Source: Chitinophaga oryziterrae (GTDB lineage Bacteria; Bacteroidota; Bacteroidia; Chitinophagales; Chitinophagaceae). Taken from it: a stretch of DNA of 64,000 bases. The notes below the pieces were generated by a model. That model made no database searches. It was given only the letters and a program-made list of their open reading frames with translations, and was not told where the DNA came from. The translations under genes and the position numbers were made by a program. This document shows, one piece after another, positions 8,962 through 17,253 of this stretch. Each line of letters opens with the position of its first letter. Within the stretch, counting starts at the first letter, position 1. The stretch covers positions 1,054,001 through 1,118,000 of the forward strand of contig NZ_WRXO01000001.1 of the NCBI RefSeq assembly GCF_009758125.1, read 5' to 3'.

Positions 8962-9492
8962 ATGAGTAAAAGGAAATGGCTGATAGACGCGGATCATTCT
9001 GATGTACAGTTCAAAATCAAGCACATGGTGATCTCTAATATCACCGGTGCATTCAACAACTTCCAGGGCGGAGCAACGACAGATCGTAGTCATATTGAAG
9101 ATGCAGAAGTGCATTTGTCTGTAGATGTAAATAGTATTGATACCAACCAGGAACAGAGGGACGCGCATTTGCGTTCTGCTGACTTTTTTGACACTGCACA
9201 GTTTCCGCATATCGATTTCAAATCTCTTTACTTCAGAAAAATAAAAGGTGATAAATATAGCCTTACAGGTAATCTTACCATGAAAGGTATTACCAAACCT
9301 GTAGAACTGCTGGCGGAATACGGTGGTACTGTTGTAGACCCTAATGGTAAAACAAAGATTGGTTTTGAAGTAACAGGTTCTATCAGTCGCTGGGAATTCG
9401 GACTTAACTATAATGCTGTGATGGAAGCAGGTGGATTTATGCTGGGAGAAGAAGTGGCATTGTTTGCAAATATTCAGTTAGTAGAGCAATAA
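8962..9492 (+). CDS. YceI family protein, cytoplasmic form
   Basis: 176 residues from ATG 8962 (MSKRKWLIDADHS). There is no signal peptide, so unlike many YceI proteins this one should stay in the cytoplasm. Family features are WLIDADHSDVQFKIKHMVIS at the N-terminus, the RDAHLRSADFFD segment, and the GNLTMKGITKPVEL strand pair. YceI proteins form a lipocalin-like barrel that binds polyisoprenoids or related amphiphiles. A second YceI gene at 31127 carries a signal peptide and sits in a different context. It is preceded by a good promoter and followed by a hairpin, so it is probably monocistronic. Confidence 0.9.
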   Translation: MSKRKWLIDADHSDVQFKIKHMVISNITGAFNNFQGGATTDRSHIEDAEVHLSVDVNSIDTNQEQRDAHLRSADFFDTAQFPHIDFKSLYFRKIKGDKYSLTGNLTMKGITKPVELLAEYGGTVVDPNGKTKIGFEVTGSISRWEFGLNYNAVMEAGGFMLGEEVALFANIQLVEQ

Positions 9493-9506
9493 ATTAGTTT
9501 TGGGTG

Positions 9507-9521
9507 CAGGGCTTCGCCCTG
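9507..9521 (+). terminator. Short GC-rich hairpin after yceI
   Basis: A perfect 6-bp stem (CAGGGC TTC GCCCTG) lies 14 bp after the yceI stop, and a run of seven T follows some 16 bp later. It is probably a weak terminator. Confidence 0.45.
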
Positions 9522-9627
9522 TAAAACCCCTTCAATTTTTTTGTAATGGTGCGAAGCTCCATACTAAAAAATTGCTCTTTAATAAGAATAGGAAAAATTG
9601 GTTTTTTTATCCGTCGTATTGGAATTG

Positions 9628-9655
9628 TTTGAACTTATCGATCGCTATACCTTTG
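9628..9655 (+). promoter_or_regulatory. Promoter of small barrel gene
   Basis: TTTG (9628-9631), 16 bp, TACCTTTG (9648-9655) matches both Bacteroidota elements exactly, with slightly short spacing. It predicts a leader of about 48 nt before the ATG at 9710. Confidence 0.5.
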
Positions 9656-9709
9656 TGTCATCACAGCTGGGATATAAAAACGATAGATAAATAAGTAAAA
9701 CAAAAGACG

Positions 9710-10273
9710 ATGAAAAAGACAATCATGACAGGCATTGCCGCGTTGACTTTAGTGATGGGACTGGCAATAGGAGCTAACGCACAGAGCAAGAACGAAAGAC
9801 CGGGTTTAATTTTAAGTGCAGGACCGGAAGCAGGAATTCCGGTAGGTAACTGGAACAATTATTATAAGTGGTCATTAGGAGGATCTGTACAAGCTGATCT
9901 TGCTATTATTAAGAAAACGTTGTACGTAAATCTGAATGCCGGTTATACCAATGTTTTCGCTGATTATACTACCAGCGCGAACGATTACCAACTCATCCCC
10001 GTTAAGGCTGGTTTAAAGTATTTCCCCGTAAGTAACCTGAACTTGTATGTACAGGGACAGGCAGGTGTGACGTTCATTACGAACAGCACTACTCCGTTCA
10101 ATAACAAATCAGCAGCCTTTGTTTACAGTCCGCAGATAGGGTATTTAATTCCACTTGGCAAAGGCAACTATTTAGATGCTGGTGTGAAGTTTGAAGGTAA
10201 TTCCAAATTTGTTGACGGAGGGGAATCAAGCAATCTCTTAGGGATCAGAGTAGCTTACGCATTTGGATTATAA
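9710..10273 (+). CDS. Outer-membrane beta-barrel protein, small
   Basis: 187 residues. A clear signal peptide ends at GANAQ. The mature protein alternates hydrophobic and polar residues in short strands, starting GLILSAGPEAGIPVGNW and ending in an aromatic-rich strand with terminal VAYAFGL, as in eight-stranded OmpW/OmpX-like or PorT-like barrels. No catalytic motif is seen. Function is unknown; a structural or small-molecule channel role in the outer membrane is an inference. It has its own promoter and a strong shared terminator, so it is a single-gene unit. Confidence 0.75.
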   Translation: MKKTIMTGIAALTLVMGLAIGANAQSKNERPGLILSAGPEAGIPVGNWNNYYKWSLGGSVQADLAIIKKTLYVNLNAGYTNVFADYTTSANDYQLIPVKAGLKYFPVSNLNLYVQGQAGVTFITNSTTPFNNKSAAFVYSPQIGYLIPLGKGNYLDAGVKFEGNSKFVDGGESSNLLGIRVAYAFGL

Positions 10274-10303
10274 ATGTTTCAGGGAGTCACAGAGTATAGC
10301 GGG

Positions 10304-10332
10304 AAAGATCGCCTTGAGTAAAGGCGATCTTT
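10304..10332. terminator. Bidirectional terminator between convergent genes
   Basis: A perfect 12-bp inverted repeat (AAAGATCGCCTT / AAGGCGATCTTT) with a 5-base loop lies between the barrel gene and the convergent AraC gene. The A/T ends of the stem give T-rich tails on both strands. Confidence 0.85.
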
Positions 10333-10338
10333 CTATTT

Positions 10339-11280
10339 CTATGACAAAGATGCAAATGGCAGTTTCTTAAATTCGGATGGATTCTCATCTGCAAATTTCT
10401 TGAAGAACCTGCTGAAGTGAGAACTGGTATCAAAGTTCAACTGATCAGAAATTTCTTTTACACTTAATGAAGAAGTGGTTAACAATAAACGTGCTTCCAG
10501 GTACATCCTTCCATGAATGATCTGCAAAGCATTTTTTCCTGTTTCCTGTTTTACTACTTCACTGAGATGTTTAGCCGATACATGTAGCATATCTGCATAC
10601 TCCTGCACGGTTCTTTTCTCCAGGAAATTTTCTTCTACCAGGTTCCTGAATTCTACAAACAAAGTATATTGTCTGGAAAGCTGATGATGCGGACTGCTGC
10701 TCGTACATTGTTCAAATGCACGGTTCACTTCATAGAGTAACTCTACCAGTTTCAACCGGATCAACTGTAAATGGAACGGTTTACCATCCCGGTATTCCTC
10801 ATCCATATTTTCATACAACTGCTTTATTTTTACAAATTCAGCATGAGATAATTTATAGATGGGAGGACAGGCCGGATTTAAATCCATCAAAGGATCAAGT
10901 ACGTTTTGCTTGATAAAGCTATCTGCAATGAATTCCTTTTTAAACATCACCATGTATAACAGCAGATCGTCCGAGGCATTCTCAAAAGAAGTGATGTACC
11001 TGGGAGAGACGATGTGCAGCGACATGGGCGTTACGTCAAAAGTAAAAGCGCCTACTGTTTTAGAGCAGGTGCCACGTATGCAGAGTATAATCGCGTAATG
11101 ATCAGTTTTGATAGGCATTCCTTTTTTCACACTGCCTTCATTGCTGAGGAGAGCGAAATTGTCAGGATGCAGGAGTTCGTCGTACTTGTCCATCCCAAAA
11201 CTCTGTGCCACTTTCTTATCGAGCGACAGGTAATATTTTATAGTGGATGGAATATCCAATATGGGAGTAGTCGTATTCAT
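10339..11280 (-). CDS. AraC family transcriptional regulator
   Basis: 313 residues. The N-terminal 200 residues include a cupin-like sensor region (KTDHYAIILCIRGTC). The C-terminal HTH pair is clear: TVQEYADMLHVSAKHLSEVV, then LSVKEISDQLNFDTSSHFSRFFKK and ENPSEFKKL. It lies 73 bp downstream of the VWA gene on the same strand, separated by a palindrome, so it may have its own promoter rather than belong to the five-gene operon. Its ligand is unknown. Confidence 0.92.
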   Translation of the reverse strand: MNTTTPILDIPSTIKYYLSLDKKVAQSFGMDKYDELLHPDNFALLSNEGSVKKGMPIKTDHYAIILCIRGTCSKTVGAFTFDVTPMSLHIVSPRYITSFENASDDLLLYMVMFKKEFIADSFIKQNVLDPLMDLNPACPPIYKLSHAEFVKIKQLYENMDEEYRDGKPFHLQLIRLKLVELLYEVNRAFEQCTSSSPHHQLSRQYTLFVEFRNLVEENFLEKRTVQEYADMLHVSAKHLSEVVKQETGKNALQIIHGRMYLEARLLLTTSSLSVKEISDQLNFDTSSHFSRFFKKFADENPSEFKKLPFASLS

Positions 11281-11305
11281 AATAAAGGGGCAAAATTAGG
11301 GGGAA

Positions 11306-11325
11306 ATTGGCAAATTGTTGCCAAT
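11306..11325. promoter_or_regulatory. Palindrome upstream of the AraC gene
   Basis: ATTGGCAA-ATTG-TTGCCAAT is a perfect 8-bp inverted repeat 26 bp before the AraC start and 29 bp after the VWA stop. It could be an operator of the regulator or a weak terminator hairpin for the operon. There is no T-tract, which favours an operator. Confidence 0.5.
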
Positions 11326-11353
11326 CATGCTGGTATCCTCTAGTATAGTACCT

Positions 11354-12490
11354 CTATTTTTTCAACACAATGTCCTCTCTGGCAGCCCATGCATTAAGGT
11401 CCTGTTTGCTTAAGGCCGCCGCCATCAGATCGGGGAAGAGATCGGGCGTACAGGCGAATACAGGAATGCCTAAGTTGGTGAAAAACTGTGCGTTATCATG
11501 ATCGTAGGAAGGTGCGCCTTCGTCGTTGAGGGCCAGGAGAACGACTACCTGTACACCGGCAGCGGCCAGTTCGGTGGCTTTTTTGCGCATTTGCTGTTCG
11601 TTGCCTCCCTCGAAGAGGTCGGTAATGAGTACCATTACTGTGTCCAGGGGACGGGTAATGATCTGCTGGCAGTAGGTGAGGGCCGCATTGATGTCTGTAC
11701 CGCCGCCCAGTTGCACCCCGAAAAGCAGTTCTACAGGATCGGTGAGTTCTTCTGTCAGGTCGGCCACTTTAGTGTCGAAAACGATCATCTTTGTATTGAC
11801 TGCCGGAATACTGGCCATTACGCTGCCAAAGATGCCCGAATAAACCACGGAAGTTCCCATGGAACCACTTTGATCTATACAAAGAACAACGTCCTTTAAA
11901 GAGGTCCTTTTGCGGCCATATCCGATTCTTGTTTCGGGGATGATGGTTTTATAGTCGGGTTGGTAGTGTTTCAGGTTTTTAAGGATAGTGACGTGCCAGT
12001 TGATCTCATGATGTCTCGGGCGGGTATTGCGGAGACTTCTGCTGATGCTGCCGGATACTGCCTGTTGCATGGGCTGGGAGAGGCGGGCCAGCAGCTGGTC
12101 CACCACTTTACGCACTACCTTACGGGCGGTATCTTTTGTTTTATCGGGGATGACCCTGCTGAGGGTCATCAGGGTAGCTACCAGGTGCACATCGGCTTCT
12201 ACCTGTTCCAGCATTTCCTTTTCGAAGAGCATCTGGGTGAGGTTGAGGCGTTGCAGGGCGTCCTGCTGCATTACCTGGACTACCGTATTTGGGAAGAAGG
12301 TACGGATATCCCCCAGCCAGCGGCTGACGTTGGGAGAGGAGGGGCCGAGACCCCCTTTGCGGTCGCTGTCATAGAGAGCGGATAATGCGCCATCCATCTG
12401 CAGGTCTGTTTTCCCGAGTTTGAACCCGGTACCGTCATTCTGCTCACCTCCTAATATTAATCTCCATTTCCGGATTTGTTCTTCTTCCAT
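11354..12490 (-). CDS. VWA domain-containing protein of the MoxR/DUF5682 operon
   Basis: 378 residues, no signal peptide or membrane segment. The N-terminal 190 residues are helical, with many charged residues. The C-terminal half is a von Willebrand A domain with an intact metal-ion adhesion site: Asp206-x-Ser208-x-Ser210 (CIDQSGSM), Thr265 (GGGTDI) and Asp291 (ITDLFEG). In paired systems such as MoxR/VWA and RavA/ViaA, the VWA protein links the ATPase hexamer to a target. It is the last gene of the five-gene operon, starting 1 nt after the DUF5682 stop, so coupled translation is likely. Confidence 0.93.
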   Translation of the reverse strand: MEEEQIRKWRLILGGEQNDGTGFKLGKTDLQMDGALSALYDSDRKGGLGPSSPNVSRWLGDIRTFFPNTVVQVMQQDALQRLNLTQMLFEKEMLEQVEADVHLVATLMTLSRVIPDKTKDTARKVVRKVVDQLLARLSQPMQQAVSGSISRSLRNTRPRHHEINWHVTILKNLKHYQPDYKTIIPETRIGYGRKRTSLKDVVLCIDQSGSMGTSVVYSGIFGSVMASIPAVNTKMIVFDTKVADLTEELTDPVELLFGVQLGGGTDINAALTYCQQIITRPLDTVMVLITDLFEGGNEQQMRKKATELAAAGVQVVVLLALNDEGAPSYDHDNAQFFTNLGIPVFACTPDLFPDLMAAALSKQDLNAWAAREDIVLKK

Positions 12491-12491
12491 G

Positions 12492-14687
12492 TTAAATGTT
12501 GTTGTTATAACCTAATAACTGCATAATGACAGGGATGCCCCTGGCACCTCTTTCTTCTGCAATATCGTATTCAGTCTGGGATGTTTGTGTACCGCTGTCT
12601 CCCTGTTTCACTTTCTCTCCCAGTTTTCTTCTTTCAGCAGCGGTGAAGCTGGCGAATGTGCGGCGTAATAAAGGAAGTACCTGTATGAAGACTTCCTCCT
12701 GCAACTGGTGTACCCAGTTGTTCACTACCCGCCACAGGTCCGGGTCTATCAGCAGTAATGTACCACTGCCTTTTAAGAAACCTTCCAGCCAGGCCGCCGC
12801 AGTACCGGGTAATACGGCTGCTGACATGGCGCTGTAGAATGCCTGTACCAGTTGTTCACTGGTGAATAGTTTATGGTCGGCTAGTAAACGGGTGCTGTAC
12901 CCTGCTATAACAGGACTGGTATTATTCGCTGCCGCAATCACATGCAGTGTTTGTTGCCATTGTGTAGTGATATCAGGTTCCTGCAGCATGTTCACTGCGT
13001 TGTTCATTTGCAGGAACAACTGCAGCAGTGTTTGTGCCGCCTCTTCTGCTATACCAGTGCAGACGCCGGGCAGACTGATACAGATACGTGTAATCATCCC
13101 TGTTGCAATGCCGGATACAAGCGCCGCATCTGTTTTACGCACGTTGCCATAGCGGCTGATAGTGACTAAAGGCGGAATAACTTCCATCAGCTGGATAACA
13201 TCACCTGTTGCCGCAGACTGATTGCTTACCTGCCGGATGAGCGTTTCTACGGCATGTGGCAGTTCAGCAGGTAATGCGTTTTCCAGTAACTCACATAGTA
13301 CTTTTAGTGAGGCAGCACTGGTTGCCAGGTGTTTTACATAGGCATTAGCCGCTGTTTCTACAGTATTACCGTATACCCCTTTGTCGATGATCTCTATGAT
13401 AAAGGCAGGGTCCCATTGTAAGCGCCATTGCTCTTTGAAGGTACCTTTGCCGCTGATATCCGTTTTCTCTGCCCAGGGGAGTTGTAGTAATTGTAAACGA
13501 TGTAAAAAGATACTTCTTTCCAGATCGTTTTCTTTTCTCAGATCGAGAATATAATCTTTCCAGTCTGCCGTTGCGGGCAGGCGTAATTTCTTCTGTAACC
13601 TTTCTATATCTGATTGCAGTGGCGGCTTTGGGATATCAAAAGGAACGCTGCCTATTTTATTGCCGACGATCAGCTGGTCGTGGATCAGTTGCATGAGCAC
13701 TGATTCGCCGTTACAAAGCACACTGAGGGTAGCTTCATTGAGCTCTTCGAGGCCGGCCCTTGGCAGTTCCCTTAGTGCTGCCAGGCTTTGGGCCAGGCGT
13801 ACCGCTTCTATGATATGGGCTACAGAAGTATCCATGTCTTTGCTGCGGAATAACTGAGCTACTTTGGCCATCCATCGGGTACCATCATCCTGGGGAAATT
13901 CCCAGAGGTGGTCGTACCAGCCCGGACTTTCAATACCTGCACCATAACCGCTGTGGAAGCTGAGACGTTCGTAGGTCCAGGGAATCCAGGTGCATTCCAC
14001 TTTCACTTTAGGGAGTCCTTTCAGCAGGTCATTGTCTTCTTTCTGGGAAGGCATCGTTGTGAGGGCCGGTACATGCCATGCACCACAGATCACTGCAATT
14101 TCGGTGTACATTTCCTTTTGCGCCTGGCGGATGATCTTTCTCATCCAGGCTTCTCTCAACGGCTCGTTAGGGTCTTTGTCGGGTGGCGCCAGTTCTCTCA
14201 CTGCATGAATCGCTTCACTGACTGCTTCAAAAACCTGTTCATTGGAAGTCCGCTGTTCGAACATCTTTTCCCACCATTTATCGGTGTCGGAGTATCCGTC
14301 GGCCCTTGCCAGCCAGCTTACAGGATCAGCCCTGAAAGAGGGTTCTTCTGGTTTATCCTTGTCAATATTCCTCAATGCGAACGTATGTGTCATCGGCATA
14401 TCCATGAAGCGCACCGGAACATTATGTTCATAGGCATACTGGATTGCCTGCCATTCAGGTGAGAAGGCAGCAAAAGGGTAAAAGACAGAATGATGCAGGT
14501 TGTCTACCTGGTATAAGAGAATAGCTACAGGAGGCTGTAGCTCTGTATTATTACTCCATTGGAGAATGGCATCTGCTTCCGGCGGACCTTCCACCAGTAC
14601 AATATCGGGTCTTGTGGCTTCCAGGAATTCTTTTACGTTCCTGGCGCTGCCTGGCCCGTGGTGACGTATGCCTAGTGTATGAATCAT
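12492..14687 (-). CDS. DUF5682 family protein, EreA/ChaN/TraB-like N-domain
   Basis: 731 residues, cytoplasmic. The N-terminal region matches DUF5682: LGIRHHGPGSARN (His9, His10), then PDIVLVEGPPEAD (Glu33), PPVAILLYQ, FSPEWQAIQYA, and later REAWMRKII (about 178-186) and ICGAWHVPAL (His205). The order His-x-GPG, EGP, R-M-I, GAxH is what I know from the EreA/ChaN/TraB-TIKI fold, so a metal-dependent hydrolase-like site is plausible. This is an inference. The remaining 500 residues are helical and unrecognised. Its ATG overlaps the MoxR stop by one base (TAATG), so the two are translationally coupled. Confidence 0.85.
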   Translation of the reverse strand: MIHTLGIRHHGPGSARNVKEFLEATRPDIVLVEGPPEADAILQWSNNTELQPPVAILLYQVDNLHHSVFYPFAAFSPEWQAIQYAYEHNVPVRFMDMPMTHTFALRNIDKDKPEEPSFRADPVSWLARADGYSDTDKWWEKMFEQRTSNEQVFEAVSEAIHAVRELAPPDKDPNEPLREAWMRKIIRQAQKEMYTEIAVICGAWHVPALTTMPSQKEDNDLLKGLPKVKVECTWIPWTYERLSFHSGYGAGIESPGWYDHLWEFPQDDGTRWMAKVAQLFRSKDMDTSVAHIIEAVRLAQSLAALRELPRAGLEELNEATLSVLCNGESVLMQLIHDQLIVGNKIGSVPFDIPKPPLQSDIERLQKKLRLPATADWKDYILDLRKENDLERSIFLHRLQLLQLPWAEKTDISGKGTFKEQWRLQWDPAFIIEIIDKGVYGNTVETAANAYVKHLATSAASLKVLCELLENALPAELPHAVETLIRQVSNQSAATGDVIQLMEVIPPLVTISRYGNVRKTDAALVSGIATGMITRICISLPGVCTGIAEEAAQTLLQLFLQMNNAVNMLQEPDITTQWQQTLHVIAAANNTSPVIAGYSTRLLADHKLFTSEQLVQAFYSAMSAAVLPGTAAAWLEGFLKGSGTLLLIDPDLWRVVNNWVHQLQEEVFIQVLPLLRRTFASFTAAERRKLGEKVKQGDSGTQTSQTEYDIAEERGARGIPVIMQLLGYNNNI

Positions 14688-15766
14688 TACATCATATTTC
14701 TACAGGCCCTGTAAATATCTTTCCAGTCCTCTCTTGTTTTTACTACGGTTTCCAGGTATTCCATCCATACGATTTTATCCTGTACAGGATCTTTTATCAC
14801 GGCACCGATAATACCTGCTGCCATATCTTCTGCAGTTAAACGGCCATCCCCGAAATAACCAGCCATGGCAAGTCCGCTGTTCACTACGGATATCGCTTCA
14901 GCAGTGCTGAGTGTACCGGAAGGGACTTTCAGTTTGGTTTTACCATCTGTAGTCATTCCATTGCGTAATTCGCGCATGATGGTTACAATGCGGCGGATCT
15001 CTCCCAAAGCAGGTGCTTCGGCAGGAATTTCCATGATCTTTTCAAAGCTCTCTACACGACGGCGAACGATATCAATTTCTTCATCTATACTATCCGGAAC
15101 AGGAAGGATCACTGTGTTGAACCGGCGTTTCAAAGCGCTGGATAAATCGTTCACGCCTTTATCGCGGTTGTTGGCAGTAGCTATCACGTTGAAGCCCCGC
15201 ACCGCCTGTACTTCTGTATTGAGTTCGGGAATAGGCAGCATTTTCTCTGAGAGGATGGTGATGAGCGTATCCTGTACATCCGCACCGATACGTGTCAGTT
15301 CTTCGATACGAACGATCTTGCCTTCTTTCATGGCACGCATCACCGGCGTTTCCACTACTGCATTGGCGCTGGGGCCTTCTGCCAGTAAGCGTGCATAGTT
15401 CCAGCCATAACGGATAGATTCCTCACTGGTACCGGCAGTTCCCTGAATGATCATGGTACTGTCACCGCTGATAGCCGCCGCCAGGTGTTCACTCACCCAG
15501 CTTTTGGCGGTACCGGGCAATCCGTATAGTAACAGCGCTCTGTCTGTAGTGAGGGTAGCCACGGCAATTTCCATTAACCGCCGGTTACCGATGTATTTAG
15601 GAGATACTTCGAAGCCGTTTTTCAGCTTACCACCTACGAGGTAAGTAACCACGGATTGTGGCGATAATTTCCAGTTGGCAGGCAGTTTACTGCCATCCTG
15701 CTTTTTAAGCTCTTCCAATTCCTGTGCGTATAACTGTTCCGCATGACCGCGTAAAACCTGGGACAT
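14687..15766 (-). CDS. MoxR-type AAA+ ATPase
   Basis: 359 residues. Walker A is GLPGTAKS (residues 82-89). The Walker B position reads IVRIEE (151-156), with Glu where the first acidic Asp is usual; the catalytic Glu is kept. Sensor 1 is in ATANNRD (about 197-202), and LKRRF carries the arginine of the second region of homology. MoxR ATPases act with VWA partners as remodelling chaperones or metal-insertion machines. Here the VWA partner is two genes downstream, with DUF5682 between. The N-terminal 55 residues (VTYLVGGKLKNG and around) are specific to this operon type as far as I can tell. Confidence 0.94.
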   Translation of the reverse strand: MSQVLRGHAEQLYAQELEELKKQDGSKLPANWKLSPQSVVTYLVGGKLKNGFEVSPKYIGNRRLMEIAVATLTTDRALLLYGLPGTAKSWVSEHLAAAISGDSTMIIQGTAGTSEESIRYGWNYARLLAEGPSANAVVETPVMRAMKEGKIVRIEELTRIGADVQDTLITILSEKMLPIPELNTEVQAVRGFNVIATANNRDKGVNDLSSALKRRFNTVILPVPDSIDEEIDIVRRRVESFEKIMEIPAEAPALGEIRRIVTIMRELRNGMTTDGKTKLKVPSGTLSTAEAISVVNSGLAMAGYFGDGRLTAEDMAAGIIGAVIKDPVQDKIVWMEYLETVVKTREDWKDIYRACRNMM

Positions 15767-15776
15767 ATTGTTTGTT

Positions 15777-17249
15777 TTATGAAAAGGATTGTATGGTTCT
15801 TTGCTTTAGTTGCAGCAATTTCCTGATATAGTCGGCATTGGTACGCCAGGTATGTTGCTGGTAGGGTTCTGCTGGCAGATAATTATCCAGTTCTGCGGCT
15901 GTCTCTACCGGGATGAAATGAACATACCGGTTGTAAAAGCTACGGTTGTACTGGTAAGAGTTGGCTGCAGTATGTTTAAGGACGGCCCTGGCGATGGGTA
16001 GTTTCCATTCACGGGTATTTTCCTGTGTAAGGAAAGGAATCACCATGTCTATCATCTGTTCAAAATTCTTTAGCAGGTAAGCATCCCTGTCTGTTTCTGA
16101 TAATAACGGCAACAGGCTAACGTAATGTCTGTCTTTATCTCCTGTAAACAAAGGCGCCCATGTAAGATCTTTGAATCTTCCGGTAGCTATTACGATAGCA
16201 GGGATGAGTTTCGCAGATGTTTTATGCCGGCCAAACAACTGTAAGATATCTGCCGGGGTGGATTGAAAATATTCTTCCCAGAAGTGTGGCGGAATATATC
16301 CCACTAACTGGTAGAGAATAAACTCTTCATCTGTAAACTCTTTCTGGTTACTGATTTTTTCTATACCCACTTCGTTGATACCCGCAGGCACCTGGATGGT
16401 TAATATGTTTTTGGTAGTCAATCCCAGGAAAGCGCTTTCTTTTTTCAATGAAACGGATTCCTGTACTAATTGCCAGTAATGTTGTATGATAGCAGATGAA
16501 GGTATCTGGCGGAGTAAATGCAGCGCTTCCTCCTTTACTTTCTGGCTTTTCTCTGTCATAATGCTTTCCAGCCATTCCACATCTTTTGCCTCAGGATTTA
16601 CATTGAATGCTTTCAGTAGTTCTGCTTTGCTGTTGGCATTCTCCTGTGGCCAGGTTTCCTGTATCCATTGGCGGGCAAGGGCAGGGTTGGTAGTACGGAG
16701 TTGTTCCAGTACTTCTTTCCGCTGTTCCGGTTTACCGGTTAACCAGCGGTCTTCTTCTGTTTCTGCAGCGGTAAAGTTCCAGGACTCGTTAAATGAGGAT
16801 AGCCATTCCCCGCGTTTGCCCATACAATCTTCTACCAGCGTGCGTAATTTTTTGTGCAGGGTCGCTTTATCCAGTAAAGCCGGCAGCAGGTATGGCGGCA
16901 TCAGTTGTCCTTTGCGGGAGCATAACTGCAGCCATAGCTGAAGTAAGCTGTCTGCATCTTCGTCCAGGATATCTTTTAATACCTGGGAAGCCTTTGGTGT
17001 GCAGTAAGGCTTTTCTTCCGCCGGAGATGGTGGAATGGCGATTTCTTTGTGTAAAGGTTGCACGCCGCTCTGACGGTAGTTAAAAGCCAGGCTGACTATC
17101 TGCAGGAATTGTTCTTCCTTGTCGATGTTCGTGTTACCGGTAATCACTGTTACAGCATCTGACAGTACTGCCGGGAGTTCGTCTGCTGTGACCTGTTTTC
17201 TTTTGGTACCCAGCATGGCGGTTTGTATGATATTGTTCCAGAATTGCAT
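15777..17249 (-). CDS. DUF5691 family protein
   Basis: 490 residues from the ATG at 17249 (MQFWNNIIQTAMLGTKRK). A longer reading from 17333 would overlap the SWIM gene and is unlikely. The NNIIQTAMLGTKR start is the conserved opening of DUF5691. The rest is rich in Leu, Trp and Glu helices and looks like an alpha-helical repeat scaffold. No catalytic motif is seen. It lies 10 bp upstream of the MoxR gene and 4 bp downstream of the SWIM gene, so it is part of the same operon and probably a structural or adaptor subunit. That role is an inference. Confidence 0.82.
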   Translation of the reverse strand: MQFWNNIIQTAMLGTKRKQVTADELPAVLSDAVTVITGNTNIDKEEQFLQIVSLAFNYRQSGVQPLHKEIAIPPSPAEEKPYCTPKASQVLKDILDEDADSLLQLWLQLCSRKGQLMPPYLLPALLDKATLHKKLRTLVEDCMGKRGEWLSSFNESWNFTAAETEEDRWLTGKPEQRKEVLEQLRTTNPALARQWIQETWPQENANSKAELLKAFNVNPEAKDVEWLESIMTEKSQKVKEEALHLLRQIPSSAIIQHYWQLVQESVSLKKESAFLGLTTKNILTIQVPAGINEVGIEKISNQKEFTDEEFILYQLVGYIPPHFWEEYFQSTPADILQLFGRHKTSAKLIPAIVIATGRFKDLTWAPLFTGDKDRHYVSLLPLLSETDRDAYLLKNFEQMIDMVIPFLTQENTREWKLPIARAVLKHTAANSYQYNRSFYNRYVHFIPVETAAELDNYLPAEPYQQHTWRTNADYIRKLLQLKQRTIQSFS

Positions 17250-17253
17250 AAGA

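Noticed and set aside
14865..15398. 177-codon plus-strand frame opposite the MoxR gene
   Set aside because: Ser/Thr/Arg-rich antisense shadow; Walker motifs on the other strand are decisive.
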